Assembly (NCBI GenBank): GCA_007122565.1
Contig: SKTJ01000108.1
Coordinates: 1 to 15,582, forward strand
Source: Syntrophomonadaceae bacterium
Lineage (GTDB): Bacteria; Bacillota; Dethiobacteria; DTU022; UBA8154
Reading direction: 5' to 3'
Length of the DNA: 15,582 nt
Part shown: positions 13,291 through 15,582 of the stretch, piece after piece
How positions within the stretch are numbered: the stretch's first letter is position 1
Layout: every line of letters starts with the position of its first letter
The notes under the pieces: generated by a model
Database searches by the model: none
The model's input: only the letters and a program-made list of their open reading frames with translations
Told to the model about the DNA's origin: nothing
Made by a program: the position numbers and the translations under genes

Positions 13291-13872
13291 ATGAAAGTTA
13301 AACAATTCATTACTACCCAGATGTTAACGCGCATGGCCCTGCTGATCGCTTTAAACATTATCCTCTCCCGTTTCTTAAGTGTCCGTATTCCCCTGGGGGG
13401 AGCGGAGGGTTTGCGCATCGGTTTCGGGTCCGTGCCTGTTATTTTTGCCGGGGTTTTTATGGGACCGCTGGCCGGAGGCATTGTGGGGGCTGTTGGTGAC
13501 ATGATCGGCTATTTTATTAATCCAATTGGGGCGTATATGCCGCACTTTACGCTGACTGCGGCCCTGCGGGGCGTTATCCCCGGACTGATCATTCTCCTGA
13601 TGGCCCGGGGCCGGAAGGAAGTGGGTATTTTCCCCCTCTTTCTCGCTGTCAGCATCACCCTGGTGACCGTGGAAATATTTATGATTCCCTATTTCATCGA
13701 GACCCTTTTCGGCGTTTTCCGGACCGTTCTCGTGCCGCCGCGCATAATCCAAAATGTTATTTCCATCCCCGCTTATACAATGCTGCTTTTCGCTCTGGGG
13801 CGGGCGACGGAGAGAGTGTTCTCTCCCGCTCCCGGACAGGGAATCTTGCACCTGTCCGGCAAAATATGGTAG
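13291..13872 (+). CDS. folT: folate ECF transporter S component FolT
   Basis: FolT is the substrate-binding membrane subunit of an energy-coupling-factor transporter for folates; it works with the shared EcfT and EcfA/A' subunits, which are not in this window. The product has 193 residues with about six hydrophobic segments. Seen: the N-terminal MARMALLIALNIILSR-like first helix, LRIGFGSVPVIFAGVFMGP, AGGIVGAVGDMIGYFINPIGAYMPHFTLTAALRG, typical of folate S components (GxxPGFTLSA block). Start: ATG 13291 with AAAGGAGG 10 nt upstream; the in-frame ATG at 13243 lies in the expression-platform hairpin and is rejected. The riboswitch in front confirms the folate assignment. A terminator follows within a few bases. 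Confidence 0.92.
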   Translation: MKVKQFITTQMLTRMALLIALNIILSRFLSVRIPLGGAEGLRIGFGSVPVIFAGVFMGPLAGGIVGAVGDMIGYFINPIGAYMPHFTLTAALRGVIPGLIILLMARGRKEVGIFPLFLAVSITLVTVEIFMIPYFIETLFGVFRTVLVPPRIIQNVISIPAYTMLLFALGRATERVFSPAPGQGILHLSGKIW

Positions 13873-13875
13873 ATA

Positions 13876-13919
13876 AAAAACAGCCCGCGTCTCAAAAGGC
13901 CGCGGGCTGTTTTTATTTT
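13876..13919. terminator. bidirectional terminator between folT and the CPBP gene
   Basis: AAAAACAGCCCGCG (13876-13889) pairs with CGCGGGCTGTTTTT (13901-13914). The A-run on one side and T-run on the other make it work on both strands. It ends folT and, after the CPBP stop at 13964, the minus-strand gene. Confidence 0.92.
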
Positions 13920-13928
13920 AGTTCCTTA

Positions 13929-13955
13929 ACCCCTACCTGCTACCTGCTAACTCCT
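13929..13955 (-). repeat. 7-nt periodic repeat downstream of the CPBP gene
   Basis: Read on the minus strand the units are AGGAGTT, AGCAGGT, AGCAGGT, AGGGG, starting 9 nt after the stop of the minus-strand gene. Its orientation therefore follows the gene, as with the plus-strand repeats. Confidence 0.55.
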
Positions 13956-13963
13956 GGATCATA

Positions 13964-15283
13964 TTAGAAAACTAATATACCGGGGAGAAATAGGAGCAGG
14001 GCATGCAACAGGGCTACGCTTAGCAGGTTTTGGCTGCGCTGGTACAGATAACCGAGGAGCAGTGCAGTAAGGGGGAAGAAGAAAAACACTTCCAAGGCTT
14101 CTGTCGGGGGAAGAGGCAGACCGGCAGAATGGTATGTGGCCAGAAACAGGGGCAGGGTAAAAAGGGCGGTAACCAAAAGGAGTCCGAGCCCTTTTCCCCA
14201 AAGCCGCTCCAGATAGGTCTGTAAAAATCCCCGCCAGAAAAACTCCACGCCGAGGGCATAGCTGAAAAATAGTAGAAATTGCAAGGCCACCTGCTGCGCA
14301 GTGGCAAACATGTTGATCCCACTGGGAAATTGAAGCGTGGAGAAGAGTATGATAATTAACAGGATGACGGGAACAATGATTATGCTGCGAAAGTAGCTTC
14401 GCCAGCCTGACGCCAACCCGAATGCCTGGGCACTGATAAACTGCTTTTTGTGCAGTATTAACAGCAAACAGATAATGGCCCAGTAAAGAATAATCATGTC
14501 GGAGTGAACAGTAGCTGCTTCAAAGTTATGTATTTTTCCCTGCATTGCTGCGGTGAGGATCACGATAAGGGAAAAAGCAGCAGTTAAATTCTCCCGTAAC
14601 ATTGGTTTGGTAGCATAAAGGCGCGTTAACCAGTTGCTGCGGTCCAGGTCCATGGTGAGCAGGTAAATGGTCAAAAGGACAATCAACACAACCAGGCCGA
14701 AGAAATAGATAAGGGGTTGATTGTTAAAAGTTATGCCATCAGTGGAGGGGATGACCTCGCCTCCTTCTAGATAAATAGATGTAGTCTCATCCGGCGGCAG
14801 GAAGATACGCGGATAGGCAATTCCCTGCACCTCCGGGAGCTGTATTAAGGTTTGTGCGGCCGCGGTGATGCGCCTTTGCAGGGCCGGATTTTCCAGCGGC
14901 AGGAAGAGGGTATCTCCCTTTATTTGCAAGTAGGTTTCGCTGTTCAAGGTTAGAAAAAAATTGTCCAGGGTGCGCCGCCGCTTTGTATTCATGTCCTCCA
15001 GATAGGCCTCTTCACTTTGAACAACGATACCCATAAGCTGATCTTCAAGGTAAACGGGCCCGACGTAACTTTCTCCGGACAGCCATATTGAATAGTGTTC
15101 CACCTGAAACGTCCAGGGCTCATTTTGATAAATCTCTTTGATCACAAAGCGGGAAGGGGGGGCGCCAATAGCATCCTTGTTTTCGGTGGCAATATAAAAA
15201 GCGGTGACACTACTGCATACGATTAAAATCAGGATCATTAAAAATACCGCTATCGGATTGAGCTTTAAGCGTAGCACTTTCAT
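13964..15283 (-). CDS. CPBP-family membrane protein with extracytoplasmic domain
   Basis: This is a 439-residue membrane protein of the CPBP (CAAX protease / bacteriocin-processing) family. Residues 10-32 form a signal anchor; about 33-190 form a large extracytoplasmic domain that I do not recognise; from about 191 on there are eight or so membrane segments. The CPBP core is visible: VEFFWRGFLQ (346-355), TYHSAG (H385), GYLYQRSQNLLSVALLHA (411-428). However, the first Glu of the EExxxR motif is Val (V346-E347 ... R351), and the usual Asn/Asp four residues after the last His (H427) is Leu. If these alignments are right the protease site is incomplete. Start: ATG with GGGGGAG 7 nt upstream. Function unknown; a membrane scaffold or non-catalytic homologue is as likely as an active protease. 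Confidence 0.85.
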   Translation of the reverse strand: MKVLRLKLNPIAVFLMILILIVCSSVTAFYIATENKDAIGAPPSRFVIKEIYQNEPWTFQVEHYSIWLSGESYVGPVYLEDQLMGIVVQSEEAYLEDMNTKRRRTLDNFFLTLNSETYLQIKGDTLFLPLENPALQRRITAAAQTLIQLPEVQGIAYPRIFLPPDETTSIYLEGGEVIPSTDGITFNNQPLIYFFGLVVLIVLLTIYLLTMDLDRSNWLTRLYATKPMLRENLTAAFSLIVILTAAMQGKIHNFEAATVHSDMIILYWAIICLLLILHKKQFISAQAFGLASGWRSYFRSIIIVPVILLIIILFSTLQFPSGINMFATAQQVALQFLLFFSYALGVEFFWRGFLQTYLERLWGKGLGLLLVTALFTLPLFLATYHSAGLPLPPTEALEVFFFFPLTALLLGYLYQRSQNLLSVALLHALLLFLPGILVF

Positions 15284-15319
15284 CTGATACTCCCCCTGCC
15301 TGTACAGCTATTTTCTATA

Positions 15320-15347
15320 TTTCCACTTAAAACGTCACAATTCCTTC
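15320..15347 (-). promoter_or_regulatory. SigH-like promoter of the CPBP gene
   Basis: On the minus strand GAAGGAATT (15347-15339) matches RNAGGAWWW fully, and GTGGAAA (15326-15320) matches RNNGAAT at six of seven, with 12 bp between. It is the second SigH-like site in the window. Confidence 0.4.
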
Positions 15348-15393
15348 CTGCCAGAGCAGATAATGTCAGAAAAGGATTATAATTGCGCAAGAT

Positions 15394-15415
15394 TCAGGAG
15401 TAAAGCCAGGAGTCA
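15394..15415 (+). repeat. short CAGGAGT repeat
   Basis: CAGGAGTAAAGC and CAGGAGTCAG are two degenerate copies of the same word as in the repeat at 3855-3890. No plus-strand gene ends nearby, so it breaks the post-stop rule of the others. Confidence 0.45.
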
Positions 15416-15582
15416 GAATAAAAGACCTAAATCAGGTCCTGATTCATTGCAAATGTTATGCAAGAAGTATATGTAACCCGGAAGTAACTGTTCAGGTGTA
15501 TACCCCGGAGTGCAGGATACCTGTTCGAAACCGCAGTCTCAAGCAAAAGATCCTAAAGTGGCCTTTACCGGCCCGGCCACAT

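Larger units (their letters stand above)
15284..15582. other. right edge, intergenic
   Basis: The last 299 bp hold the CPBP promoter, a 7-nt repeat (15394-15415), and a small palindrome ATCAGG-T-CCTGAT (15431-15443) with a minus-strand GACCT/AGGTC stem and T-run (about 15419-15439). The latter could end a minus-strand gene beyond the window. An inverted repeat GTGGCC/GGCCAC is at the very end. No gene is evident. Confidence 0.45.

Noticed and set aside
15510..15540. GTTCGAAA resembling a tRNA T-loop near the right edge.
   Set aside because: The flanking five bases do not pair, and no acceptor or anticodon arm is present.
1..15582. CRISPR array or insertion sequence.
   Set aside because: The periodic repeats are only 7-8 nt without spacers, and no transposase-like frame is present.

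Overview
The window looks like chromosomal DNA from an endospore-forming anaerobe of the Clostridia (Firmicutes). The gene order yabP-yabQ-divIC-yabR-[ppx/gppA-like]-spoIIE-tilS-hpt-ftsH is the one known from Bacillus and its relatives, with a Ppx/GppA-like gene added. Strong GGAGG-type ribosome sites, GTG and TTG starts, and recognisable SigA, SigE and Spo0A-type signals fit this. A formate-tetrahydrofolate ligase suggests one-carbon or acetogenic/syntrophic metabolism. The genus cannot be fixed from the sequence.

Layout. Positions 3-719 hold the C-terminal part of a SpoIID/LytB-domain protein. Positions 938-2015 hold a tight yabP-yabQ-divIC operon with ATGA and GTGA overlaps and a SigE-like promoter in front. 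yabR (S1 domain, 2113-2541) has its own near-perfect SigA promoter with a perfect Spo0A box inside the spacer. A Ppx/GppA phosphatase follows (2912-3847). spoIIE (4207-6384) has a promoter with consensus hexamers and the abnormal 21-bp spacer typical of Spo0A-activated promoters. Next come tilS (6747-8204), hpt (8257-8790) and ftsH (8922-10886). ftsH is preceded by a duplicated promoter-like 19-mer and a perfect 17-bp hairpin, and ends in a clear terminator.

The right part is a folate module: fhs (11307-13070), then a THF riboswitch (about 13106-13217) with a ribosome-site-sequestering hairpin, then folT (13291-13872), a folate ECF transporter S component. A bidirectional terminator separates folT from a convergent gene on the minus strand (13964-15283), a CPBP-family membrane protein with a large extracytoplasmic domain and eroded catalytic motifs.

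Functionally, the left half joins spore formation (engulfment hydrolase, spore cortex/coat morphogenesis, SigF activation by SpoIIE) to housekeeping functions (division, tRNA-Ile lysidine, purine salvage, membrane proteolysis). The fhs-folT pair links THF use to THF uptake.

The most unusual structure is a set of purine-rich, 7-8 nt periodic repeats placed just after the stop codons of several genes, with a different word at each site but a consistent orientation. No tRNA, rRNA, CRISPR array or insertion sequence was found.
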